Positions 1 to 11,100 of a stretch of DNA of 64,000 bases are shown here, piece by piece. Under the pieces are notes generated by a model. The model did no database searches and was not told the origin of the DNA. It saw nothing but the letters and a program-made list of their open reading frames with translations. This stretch comes from Oscheius sp. JU75 (taxonomy: Eukaryota > Nematoda > Chromadorea > Rhabditida > Rhabditidae). The DNA lies in assembly GCA_037178855.1 (NCBI GenBank), contig JASJZC010000005.1, positions 372,001 to 436,000 on the forward strand. The letters are read 5' to 3'. A program made the position numbers and the translations under genes. How positions within the stretch are numbered: the stretch's first letter is position 1; each line of letters opens with the position of its first letter.

Positions 1-34
1 ACAAATACTTATGAATCCAGATGGACATAGATTT

Positions 35-1935
35 CTACTCGTCGTCAGAGAGACAGTGATTGCACGTCTGGGGACAATAGCTCTTCATGACAAAGAAAAA
101 GGAGGCTCGTTTGCAGTACTGCTTGAAGTGAGGACAGTCGACGAAGTGATCCACGCATTCTGAACAGAATTTTGTTTTGGGAGAGAGACAGAGAAACAGC
201 GAGATAGAGATATGGAGAGACACAGAGATAGAGAGGCAGAGAGACAAAGAGACTGAGAGACAGTAAAAGAGAGAGACAGAGAGACAGAGATACTGAGAGA
301 CTCACTCTCTGAACTAGGCGTTGTTGTCACTCTCGGCCTCGGCGTGGCCACACTTTTCTGTTTGCTGCCGCCGGCTGTTCCTTTCGGTCGCGACTTGCAT
401 TGATAGAGCTTGTTTATCTGGAAAAACGGCTATTTTCGGTCATTCCCGGTAAAATAGGCCTGTCTCTGTTTCTCTGTCTCTCTCACCTTGACAATATCCA
501 ATGGGGACAGATCTGTGGCACTGCCTATCACGTCTGTGAACCCATCCTCCACCGTCTCAATGGTATTTTTACCATTCCTTGAGAATGCCGTTGAGTCGTA
601 GTGCATAATCGACCGGTAGTCGTATTTTTCGCCTTGTAGATCCTGTAGGGCGGCAGAGATCTTGTCAAATTGGCTCTTCATGCCGGGCAGGATGTTGTCC
701 CAGACGATCTTGATGTGACTGTCGCGATCTGTAAAATCACATAGTTCCCTCTAAAACGACACTCATACCTGCCCTGCTGTGCTCATGCCAGAACCCCACA
801 GAATGCATGAGTTCATGGACGATGATCTCGTGGAAGAGACAACCTCTTCCCAAAGAAATCTCCTGCTTCCCTCCAGTTCTCCCGACCTGACTGTAGCAGC
901 CGTACCCCTTCACGATGTTCAGGTAGTCTGTCTCGTCCTGGCGAGGCTCGAATCGGATGCAGGTACTTTTTCTGTAGCTCGCGAAAGCCTTCTCTATGGT
1001 TTTCGCTTCAGCGGCGGCTGAAAAAGTGGGATGAAGGTGATTTTTGGGAACAAACTGAAGGCAGGATCCATCTCGTAGGGTATGACCCCGTCGGCCCAGA
1101 TCATCTGCTTGTTCTTCAAGGCGTTGAAGTAGACGAGAGCGCCCTAGAATCAATGTCTGTCTCTTAGTTTCTATCTCTCTGTCTCGCTGTCTCTCTTTTT
1201 CTCTCCTCCTTTCTCATGGTCGCAATACTTATTCATCAATTTTCTCGTCCAACTACTAACGTCGAATCAACTTGTTGTTCTGCAAAGTTGTAGAAACAGA
1301 CTTGTAGAGCAGATCAAGCTCTATAAGTCTGTACGAGGTAAATAAGCTGAAAAGTACTATTTTCAGGTAGAAAAACATCTCGGAAAGGATGAATGCGCGC
1401 AGTTTCACTGCTTCTGACAAATCTTTCGACATTTTTTCGGGATCAAACATTCATTTTTGGTTCGAACCGTCAATTATCTTATCGAGCCGTTAATTTCTTT
1501 GGTTCGATATATCGGCCTCAGTTTTCTTACTGTGGGGAGTTTTGCAAACATTTACTCTATTCCATTGATGTTGCCCAGCTCTGTCTCTTCTTCTCTTCCT
1601 GACTGCGGTATCCTCTGGTCCATTTCTTTTCCAACTAAATCCACTGTCTCTCGGTCCGGCTATAGTTCCCCTCTTTTCTTTTCCAACTAAACTGTCACTG
1701 TATTTCTGTCTCTCAGCATTCACGCATGACCAATGCAACACATATTCAAAACTGAACTGACCGGCTCTCTCAGCAGTCCCGGATCAATTCCAGCAATATC
1801 TCCCTGGAATTTTCCGGAATTCATCCATTCATGATGAGGTCGGCGAAAATTTTCGGGCAAGAATGGAGCAAACGAGCCGAAAATATTGCTCGGCTGAGAG
1901 AAGACTGTCGCCGGGAACAAGATCCAGATCCACAT
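35..1935 (-). CDS. Secreted astacin-family zinc metalloprotease with C-terminal ShK domain
   Basis: Six exons (1762-1935, 1056-1143, 769-1017, 487-728, 306-417, 35-159) join in frame to 329 residues. The order is a hydrophobic signal peptide (residues 1-14), a short propeptide with FQGD at about 43-46, the astacin catalytic domain, a T/P-rich linker, and a six-cysteine ShK domain of about 40 residues at the C-terminus. In this family the FxGD aspartate occupies the zinc in the latent enzyme. The zinc site HELMHSVGFWHEHSRADRD is rebuilt across the exon 3/4 junction, and the Met-turn SIMHY lies in exon 4. It is expected to be an extracellular endopeptidase made as a zymogen. I chose the ATG at 1935 because it opens directly into the signal peptide. 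The substrate is unknown. Astacin plus ShK is common in nematodes, cnidarians and other invertebrates. No splice acceptor is obvious before this start. Confidence 0.93.
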
Positions 1936-3099
1936 CTCCTTTTGCAGCCACTCTGCCCAGAGCTGCCCCAATATTTTGCCCTAAAAGGGTATTTTAGCGA
2001 GTTTCGAGGGACAAGAGGCATCCAAAAAAGCATGGATTTGTGGTCAGAATCAACGTGTACAAATAGACTTTGGAAGGGGACGGGGGGCCCCTGGAGGAGG
2101 ACAAACAACGACATGGACGGGACACTTTGGAGGGCTGTTCGGAGCAGAAAGACAGGACGTATAAGAGAGACAGAGAGATGGGTCAAGAGGTAGACGTTTT
2201 GTGGGCAGCGACAGAGACAAAATGATATAGAGAATAGGTTCAGACCTGTTTGTTGTAAAATCAGGATTTTTCGAGCTAAGCTGTGAGCTGAACGGGTTCA
2301 ATAAATGTCGATAGTTGTCTAGATTAGCTGGAACAAAAGTAGTAAAACTTCTTCTTCGAGAGAAGATGGCACAGAGACAGAGAAACAGTGGCAGTGAGCT
2401 TTACGTGACAAACAGACCCATGAAACTCTTTGGTTTCTTTTCCACAACTATATAGTTTTGTTGAAGCAATAGATGAGAAACTTCTTACGAGGTAAGTTGT
2501 CGTGTGCAACAAAGGTGAAAAGAAATGGAGGATTTGTACTTTGGTTAAGCGTAAGATTTTCTACGACATATGCCTAAAAAGCAAGTGTTCTTGGCTGCGG
2601 AGATTCTGCAAAGCAAGTTTATTTATATCTGAAGTATGTCCGCTAAATATATGCTTTGACACATAAATGCAGAAGGTCTTTAAGCCTTTACAGAGGGAGA
2701 CAGATACTGTCAGCAAACGGTCTTGCTAAAAGAGTATGTGCAGAAGGAAAAGAAACGATTGGCATCTGCCCAACGAAAAATGCTGGGCACATTGCCGAGA
2801 AAATCCCCCATTGTGACCAAGGGATTTGGATCAAGCTTACAGGCGACCAGTTTCTTTTTGTGACTGCCAAAAAAAGGAAAAATTGGTAGAGCGTTTTTGA
2901 AAAGTGAGAGAGATAAGACCAGGAGACGGTCTGGAGAGGGAGATCCCTTTGTGTTGTCTTTCTTTTTTGACACCTCTGGGGTGGGAGGTGGCGGGGGGCA
3001 AAAAGGGACGCTCATGAGCTGTCAGCAGCCCGAAGGCTGTCAACACAAGAATAGAGTGAGGGTCAAGAGAGTGGATATGGGTTCAGGCGGAGAAAAGGG

Positions 3100-3260
3100 A
3101 GAGGCAAAGAGAGAGAGAGAGAGAGAGACAGAAAGACAGAATGACAGAGAAAAAGAGAGACAGAGAAACAGAGATAGAAACAGACAGACAGAAAGAGATC
3201 CACAGAGAAACAGAGGGAGAAAGAGACAGAGAGAGATAGAGAGACAGAATACGATGGAAC
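3100..3260. repeat. Degenerate GACAGAGA simple-sequence tract
   Basis: The + strand is almost pure A/G with a C at roughly every eighth base, as repeated GAGACAGA-type octamers with many interruptions. The same tract type recurs across the window in introns and spacers and produces long but meaningless Ser/Leu- or Arg/Glu-rich open frames. Confidence 0.9.
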
Positions 3261-3734
3261 AGTAAAAGACCGGTGTTTCAGAGAAGTATAAAAGGGCATC
3301 GGCGTCTCTGAGTGTGTTTATACGACTGAGAGACAGAGAGGCAGCCGCCGTTCCGGACAGACAGGGACCGGTCATCCCCGTCTCTCTGTTGCTCTCTGCA
3401 AAGCACTGGTGAGACTGAGGCGGAACTCTCTCCCATGACTCAGTCACTGAATCTTCACGTAAAATCAGGTTATTATCACATCGGCAAAAAGCAAATAATG
3501 AGCTGGCAGAAGACAAATTTATAGATTTCTTCTGAAAAATTCTCTTCTAAAAAAAGATTTCTTCATAATTGGCGGAACTTCCATGCCCCTCTTCTGGTTG
3601 AAAAGGAGATTTTCGAGTTAAGAGTTATTTTGACAAGTGATAACCCATATCAAAATCTACAGCTTTGTAGAACATCATTGCTAGAAACCGCGTTTTGATG
3701 CCTTTTTACCCGCGAATGCTTAATTCTAAGGATA

Positions 3735-4092
3735 TTGCAACAACTTTTTCGCGTCCAAAAGTGAGTTTTAAGCTTTGTCATGTTTCAAAAAAATGTAGTC
3801 GATACCGAAATCAACAACTTTGCAGAACATCACAACGCCTGAAAACTACTTCTTCGATCCGAAAAGAGTTATTTCATTTTTCGCTTGGGCTCAGTCGCCC
3901 GTGTCACCCCTGTACTATCTCTCACCCTTCAGCTCCATATAGGTCCAGAAAAAAAATCAAATCAGCTTCCGGGCTCATTGTATTGTGTTTGCAGTACCCT
4001 CAGACCATGATCGTTGTAGAACGAGTCTAACGAAGTAGCTTCGAGAGTGGTCTTTGGGGAAATACTGCTTTTTGTAGAAGAAGGGGACTGAA
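3735..4092 (+). repeat. Dispersed composite repeat, copy 1
   Basis: This aligns by eye over about 350 bp with 27150-27540 and 45315-45715, all in the same orientation. The left part contains a TTTGCAGAACATC module and the right part contains the invariant core at 4001-4058. The flanks differ at many positions with small indels, while the core is identical in all three. There is no long ORF and no obvious terminal repeats. Confidence 0.85.
4001..4058 (+). other. Invariant 58-bp structured core (copy 1)
   Basis: The sequence is identical to 27422-27479 and 45593-45650. It can fold as a Y. An outer stem pairs AGACCA (4002-4007) with TGGTCT (4048-4053). Inside are two hairpins: TCGTT-gtag-AACGA (4011-4024) and CGAAG-tag-CTTCG (4031-4043). 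It may be an RNA domain or a protein-binding site; the function is unknown. I see no hammerhead core sequence. Confidence 0.6.
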
Positions 4093-5157
4093 ATCCTAGT
4101 TCTAGATCCAATAACTATGCTAAAATTATCGAGATACACCTTAGGTTTAGAGAGATCTTCTGTCCAACCAGGCGATTCAGTGCTGTATTCATTATTTTCT
4201 TAGCATATTATCGCTTTTCCCCGGTACATTTTTGTCGCCTCTACTAACTCAAAGCCTTATCCCACCTAACTTTATTCGTTTCTTGTCTAATATCATAACT
4301 ATTTGCCCGTTTTCAGTGAAAAGAATGACTACTTAGCAATACCGGGTCCCGCCACGAATTCCCTGCTGATTAAGGGCGCTTTACGGTAGAAACGCACTGA
4401 CTTGGAACATTTGAGCCGGAACATTTCTTCAGTACTCCTCAATCTTTTTTCTAGGGATTTCCTCTAAAATTTTGGTCTGTCTAGGTTAAAAAAATGTTGC
4501 AGAACCAGGCTAAAAGCCTTAGGTATACTGAAAAAAACGATACGTTCATGCTACGAGCAGTATTCTCGAAACTATCAACGTGGCAAACTAATTTTCCAGT
4601 CAATTGCCATCGTTTTCCCTCTTTTCAAGTGTTTTCTGGCTTCTAAATCAAGAGAACGAGTAGTTCGAAGCCATATGTATCTCCCGAAGGCCTTAAAGTT
4701 GCTTTTTGAACGGACAAGAGTTGGCAACTTGTTGTCTTCTGCTTTCCACTTCATTTTTGGTGATTTATTATTTTTCCCTGCATTGAAGCGGGTAAAATGA
4801 GAGGAAAGAGCAGAATACAGGTTTGGAAAGTCTGTCAACTTTCCACAAGGTAAATTTTATCACTGTGGTGGCTTCCGTCCGCGTGGACGTTGGATTTTTC
4901 AGACTCGTATCTTCATTCCTTTTCGTAGCTTGAGAAAGTCCAATTTTTCCATATTTTCATCTTGTTTGTCGAGTTCTTTCCCATTCCTCCCCAGTCCTTT
5001 TGCTATTTTCTATCTTTCCTCCTTACAAAATCGCTCGGACCCCATTCTTTTTCTTTTTTCTTAGTAATTGTCGCAGGGGTCCTTTTTTTAATTTCGATGC
5101 GTTCCTTTCCTACCTATTGACTCCATCGATCAAAAATACCATTTCAGGGCCTTCAAC

Positions 5158-8100
5158 ATGGCCTTTCAGCCACCGTACTACCCTCAACAGCCGGGTACGC
5201 AGCAGCAACAACCGCAGCAGCAGGCCTTCAAGCCGCCGAATTCATTCCCAGGTCAAGGTGAGCTCATTTTTTTGATTGATTGACTAAAAAATCAATGGAG
5301 ACTTGCTGTAAGGGTTTTTTTTTAGAGCTAGATAGCTTTTCCCAACCAAAATACCACTATTTTTAGCTCCATATCAGGCCAACGGTGTCGCGCAGCAGCC
5401 TAACTTCCAGCAAAATGGTCAATTCCCCGGATTCCCGAACGGCGGGCCGCCTCAGGCTCAACAGAACGGATTCGGACAGGTTTCTTTGGCCTTGTTAGTT
5501 GGTATTTTGTTCAATTTTAGATTCCGCCCCAGCCGCCGACGTCGCAGTTCCAGCAGATGAACCTCCAACAGCCACAGACACCACAACAGGTGAACGGACA
5601 GTACAGTAATCCGTCGACGGCGCCCCAAGGAGCCCCGAAATTCCCACCTCAGATGGGGCAGCAGCAGTTCCCCCAACACCAGCCACAGCAGGCTCCTAGC
5701 TTCGCTGGACAGCCACCGCAGGCTTCTGCTCCGCCCAGCTTCCCTGCACAGATGCCACAGCAGCCTGGAGCTCAGAGACCAGCACCGACAGGTGAACTTT
5801 TGTCTTTTTTGAGGGTCAAGGATTCATAAAAAAAAATCGAGTGGAAGGTTTTGGTAATACTTCGGCAGGCAACACGCATCATTCAAATTTTTTCGTGCGC
5901 AATTTCGTTTTTTGGCGCGGATTCAATTTTTCCTTTTTTTTCAAGCTTTTCCCAGTTTTATCGCTCACAGACGGAGAAAAGTTGCGTTCGGATAGGATCC
6001 TCAAATTCTCTACAGAACTGGAAGAGAGACGGGTTTTGACAAGCCATAGTGACTGAAAAACGTGACTATCACTTCCTACAGGTTTCAGACTTTCAGAGCA
6101 GTCCTTTTTTCTTTCTTGTATACACAAACCTCAGTTTCCTCTTTTGAAACGTTGTTTTACGGATAAACGGCAGAAATGACCGAGAATATACGGAAAAATA
6201 GCTGAAATGAGCTACAAAACTGGGAAAAAGCTTGAAAAATAAAAGAAAAATTGAATCCGCGCCAAAAACGAAATTGCGCGCGAAAAAATTCGAATGATGC
6301 GTGTTGCCTGCCGAAGTATTACCAAGGTTTTGCTTCCATTCTAGCAGCTTCTAGGTTTTTCTAACTTTCTGAGATTTTATTTTGGTCGCCGCTCATGTTC
6401 AAAATCAGCATGTTTTTCCGAAAAAAAAAACCTTTTACGGTGGACTCATTGTCCAAAATCCAATTTTCTGACGATTTCCGCATGAAAAAATTGTGAAAAC
6501 ACATCAAGAAATAAGTTCAGCCATTTTTTGCTGTTTTCATTTTTTGTCGATTCCACAGCCTTTTTCTGTTCAAACCAAGACTTTATGCCGCTCAAAATGG
6601 CCACGAATCGTTCCGCTTACCTCAGAAAACCTGCTGCCCTGTTCCCAGATCGCTTTTCCAGCCCATTTCTGCCTGAAAAATGACCGTTTCTCAGGTACAG
6701 CCGGCTTCCCAGGAGCTCCACAGCCGCCGGGAATACCCCCGATGCCACAGGCTCCACAGCAGCAGCAGCCTCCGATGCACACACAGCAGCCATTCCCACA
6801 GCAGCAACAACCGGGTGGCTTCCCCGGAATGCCGCCAATGCCTCCAGGAATGCCGGGACAGCCACAGCTGCAGCAGCCGGGAGGAGGAGGATTTCCGGGC
6901 ATGATGCCGCCTGGAGCTGGTGGAGCTATGCCCCCGGGTCCACCAGGAATGATGCCAGGAGCCTATCCTCAACAGCCGCAGCAGCAAAGACAGCGCCTCG
7001 ACCCGAATATGATGCCTTCCGCTGTGAGTTTTCCTATTTTTTTTTGAAACTTTTCTGCGTACCGGTTGTGAAAAAACGCTCAGCAAGGCCTATAAAACTC
7101 CAACATTTTCCAGGTAGCTGTGATGGAGGACGACCAGGTCCGTGCCGGGCTCTTCCCTACCGGATTCCCATCAGCCGAGGCTCCGCCTCTCGTCTCCACA
7201 GACTATTTTGCCCAGGATCAGGGCAACTGCAATCCGCGTCTGATGCGCAGCACGCTGTACGTCGCTCCGGCCACGAATGACATCCTGAAAAACAGCAACA
7301 TCCCGTTCGCCGTCGCCTGCAGTCCCTTCGCTAGACTTCATCCCAAGGAGGTACGATTCTAGTATTTTGGGAAGGATTGTGTTATGCTTTACAGTAATGG
7401 GGTTTCTAGGCAGGGAAAAGAACTGCGCGTGTCCATGATAATGTGGTACGCAATTATGTAATTGGCGGAAAATAGGAGGAAAATAAAATAACGAACCGAT
7501 GTTAGGCAGTAATCCCAATAGATTCGACAGTAGGTTTCGCCCAAGAAACAAGCATTTTTCAGTACGAGCCCCCAATCATCGATCTCGGTCCGGGAGGGCC
7601 GGTTCGCTGTCAGCGCTGCAAGGCCTACATGTGTCCGCAGATGGAGTTCCAGGACGGCGGCAGGCGCTTCCGCTGCCCCTTCTGCAATGCCTCGACCCCC
7701 GTGGAGGACAACTACTTTGCGCATCTCGATCATACCGGCAGAAGAACCGATATCGAGCATCGTCCCGAGCTCTACCTGGGAGCCTACGATTTTGTCGCCA
7801 CTAAGCAGTACTGCAAGGTTGGTTTTTTTTGCTTTTTTTCTGTTAAAACGGGTGGGACGTACTAGATTTGGCTGCTAAAAGATTTTGGAACGAGTTTCGA
7901 TCATTTTTTCTCTTAAAAAGAGCCATTTCAGAACGGTCTGCCACCTAAGGAACCTGCCTACATCTTCATGATCGACGTCAGCTACAATGCTGTCAGTAGT
8001 GGCATGCTCCAGGTGCTCTGCCACAATCTCGAGAAGGTTCTCGACTCGCTACCCAAGTAATCTATTTCAAATTGTCCGCGCGTCTCTGTGGGTCTGTCTG

Positions 8101-11100
8101 TTTGAAGCCGTCTGTAGGTGTTGTAATTAATTTTCAATAAGGGGTTGGACGCGAGGAACCGGGGGTTCGGATTCCCTTCGGGGTCATATTTTGTGCCTAA
8201 CTTCAAGTAAATAGGTGTTGACCGCGTTTTGAGTCCAGCGTTACCGACAAAGTTGGTGTGCTGCTAAGACGTCATTCGAACGATAGACTTTGCAGAAAAT
8301 AGTCTTTAGCAATCGTTTTACAGGGGATGGACAAGTGAAAATCGTGACAAGACTACCTGTTTAGAAAATAAAACTACTTTTTCAGGGATGTTGGCCATGA
8401 AAAGAGCTCGATCCGAGTCGGTCTGGCCACCTACGACCGGGCTGTCCACTTTTACGATCTGTCAAGCTCGAAACCGAGCATGATGGTCGTCGGCGATGTC
8501 GATGAAATGTTTGTGCCCATCGTGGACGGGCTTCTTGTCCCGTATGACGAGCAGGGACAGGCTGCAATCCGGGCCGTTCTTTCGGAACTGCCGAAGCTCT
8601 TCGCTCAGGTATGTTCTTTCTTTTTTTGTTGCTGTAAAAATTGTGATCCCGCCCGGAAAGGAGGTAAGTTTTTGAATATTAGCTCATCATTTTGTTGGCA
8701 AGTTTGACCTCTTTTCAGCTATACATATTGACTCAATTCGACTTTCCTTCGAGTACGTTTATAGTCGTTTAAAAGCTTTTTGCAGAAGGAATTATTGACA
8801 AAAAATGTTGTTGTTTTGAAAGTTAGAAATCTAAATAGAGAAGAACCTCCTTGCCAAACCTGTTCAATCCAGTCATGGATAGATTTTGCTTCACTCTGGT
8901 AGAAAAATTTTTAGTAGATTTTTTTTCTGGACAAGCCTACAAAGATCGTGTTTGGTTGGAATGAAGTAGATTGACAATCTTGCCTTGCAAAGCCCTCCTA
9001 AAAAAAGTAAAAAAAACCAGTTGTCGAGACGAGCTGGCTCGTTTTTCGGTTACCGCTCAAAATCAGAAGAGTTCGATATTGACCAGTGCTCTGATATGAA
9101 CAACCCGAAAAAACTAAAGATTGGCTTAAGTGAATCCTATAACACCAGCCCATTTCCAGACAAAAACGACGGAAACAATGCTCGGCCCCGCCGTTCAGGC
9201 CGGTCTGGATGCGCTCAAGTGCGCGGATCGTGCCGGCAAGCTGTTCATCTTTTCCACGAGTCTGCCCACCATGGAAGCTCCGGGAAAGCTGAAAGCTAAG
9301 AATGAGCGTCCACTGCTCGGTACAGAGAAGGAAAAAGTAGCTCTGACGCCCCAGTCCGAGTACTACACAAAGACTGGGGAGGCGTGCGTGAAGGCCGGCG
9401 TAACGGTCGATCTGTTCCTCTTCCCCAACAGCTTCATCGATGTCGCGACAATTGGACAGCTCAGCGCCGTGACTGGAGGCAGCGTGTACAAGTATCAGTA
9501 CTTTTCCGTGGGTTTTTCCCTTATTTTCGGTTTATTTTCAGACTCTCTTTATCGTCTCAGAAAAAAAAAACAGTTTAACCGTTCTATTAGAATCTGGTTA
9601 TTCATAAAAAAAAAGCTGTGAACGCATATTTTAGTGTTCGGTGATCGAATCCGGGTCCTGTAGATCTCAGTCTGCCCTTTTACCGGCTGAGCCATACAGA
9701 ATAGAATTTTCTACTCAAAATAGCTAACGAGAATCGAGCCTGTCTGGCTCGAGAGCCGCGCCGCTTACCAATTCACCAACTTTTTCGCTAAAATTCTGTG
9801 GCCATTACCGCCACAGTTGGACAGCTGTTTGAGAAATCACATCTCTGGTTTTAGACGATTAGGAAGCCCCATAAATAGATTTACCGCCAGCATTTCCTTA
9901 CGCTTCTCTTTCAGGCCGAGAAGGACACGCAGCGCTTCATGACTGACCTGCAGGCCGATGTCTCAAGGAAGATCGGCTTCGACTGCATGGTCCGTGTGCG
10001 TAGCAGTGCCGGAATTAGGCCGGTAACCTTCAGCGGCAGCTTCTACATGGACAACTCGACGGATCTCGAGGTTGCGAGTCTGGACGAGGACAAGTGCTTC
10101 TTTGCCGAGCTCAAGCACGATGACAAGCTTAGCGATCCCAGCGCTGTCATTCAGGTTAGGAGGCAACTTTCGTTTATCTTCTACCTCGTGCTATTCTTGA
10201 TTTAGTCAGAAAGACAGGGTAAAAAACTGACAAAGAAGATAGGACCGGAAATACTGATAGACAGGGACAGGGGTGAGCTATGAGAGAGTGAGAGACGAAT
10301 AGTTAGGAACAGTGTTAACAGGGAGAAAGACTGAGTCACTGAGAAATGGTGATAGAGACAGTATCAGACATAGTAACGGATAAACATATTAGCAGACGCA
10401 GAAATTACAAGACTAGGGATGCCGTAAGAGACGTTCAAAGTAACAAGAGTGCGAGACAAGAACAGAGAATGCCAAAACCAAAAAAAAACATGAGACGATA
10501 GAATCGGTTGGCAGATTGAGATTAGACAAGCTCAGCTTGTATAGGCATGTTGAAAAGAAAGATGTAGCAGAATATAGAAACTCGACCTTTTCCTCCTAAC
10601 AAGGGAAGGTTTTTTGTCGCTCCCCAGATATCGATATGAGCCCGGTGCCATCTGAAAGGCCCCGAAAATGTTGGCCTTTCCCCCTAACATAAGTTATCGT
10701 CCCCTCTATAAGAAATGACCCTAAAAAAATCTCTTTCCAGTGTGCGGTCCTCTATACCTCTATCAGTGGCCAGCGTCGTCTCCGAATTCTTAATCTGTGC
10801 CTCATGGTCAGCAGCGACTACAATCAGCTTTTCCGCGTGGCTGATCCGGACACCTTAACCACGTATCTCCTCAAAACAGGTCCGTTTTCGCCTTTTTTCG
10901 TCTTTAAAAAAATGGTTTTAGCCGTGCAGTTGAATCGCGACAAGGGCAACAAGGAAGTCCGCGATATTCTGAGCCAGAAGACTGCCCAAATCTTGGCCAA
11001 CTACAGGGAAAAGTGCAGTGAGGGAGCCCCGTTGGGACAGCTGATTCTGCCGGAGACGCTCAAATTGCTACCGCTCTTCGTTAATTCGATTCTGAAGAAT

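Larger units (their letters stand above)
1936..5157. other. Intergenic region between divergent astacin and sec24 genes
   Basis: No exon chain with family resemblance could be built on either strand. The region holds a GA-rich octamer tract (about 3100-3260) and one full copy of the dispersed composite repeat (about 3735-4092). A lone copy of that repeat's TTTGTAGAACATC-type module lies near 3640-3680. Both genes are transcribed away from it, so it should hold both promoters, but I see no recognisable core promoter element. Confidence 0.6.

Noticed and set aside
1831-2193. 120-codon + strand ORF opposite astacin exon 1
   Set aside because: It is a shadow of the astacin first exon on the other strand. 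The minus frame carries the signal peptide and FQGD motif.
3040-3516. 158-codon minus-strand ORF
   Set aside because: It is open only because it runs through the GACAGAGA tract. The composition is low-complexity and there is no domain.
4001-4058. Hammerhead ribozyme in the dispersed repeat core
   Set aside because: The Y shape is present, but neither strand has the conserved hammerhead core (CUGANGA with GAAA).
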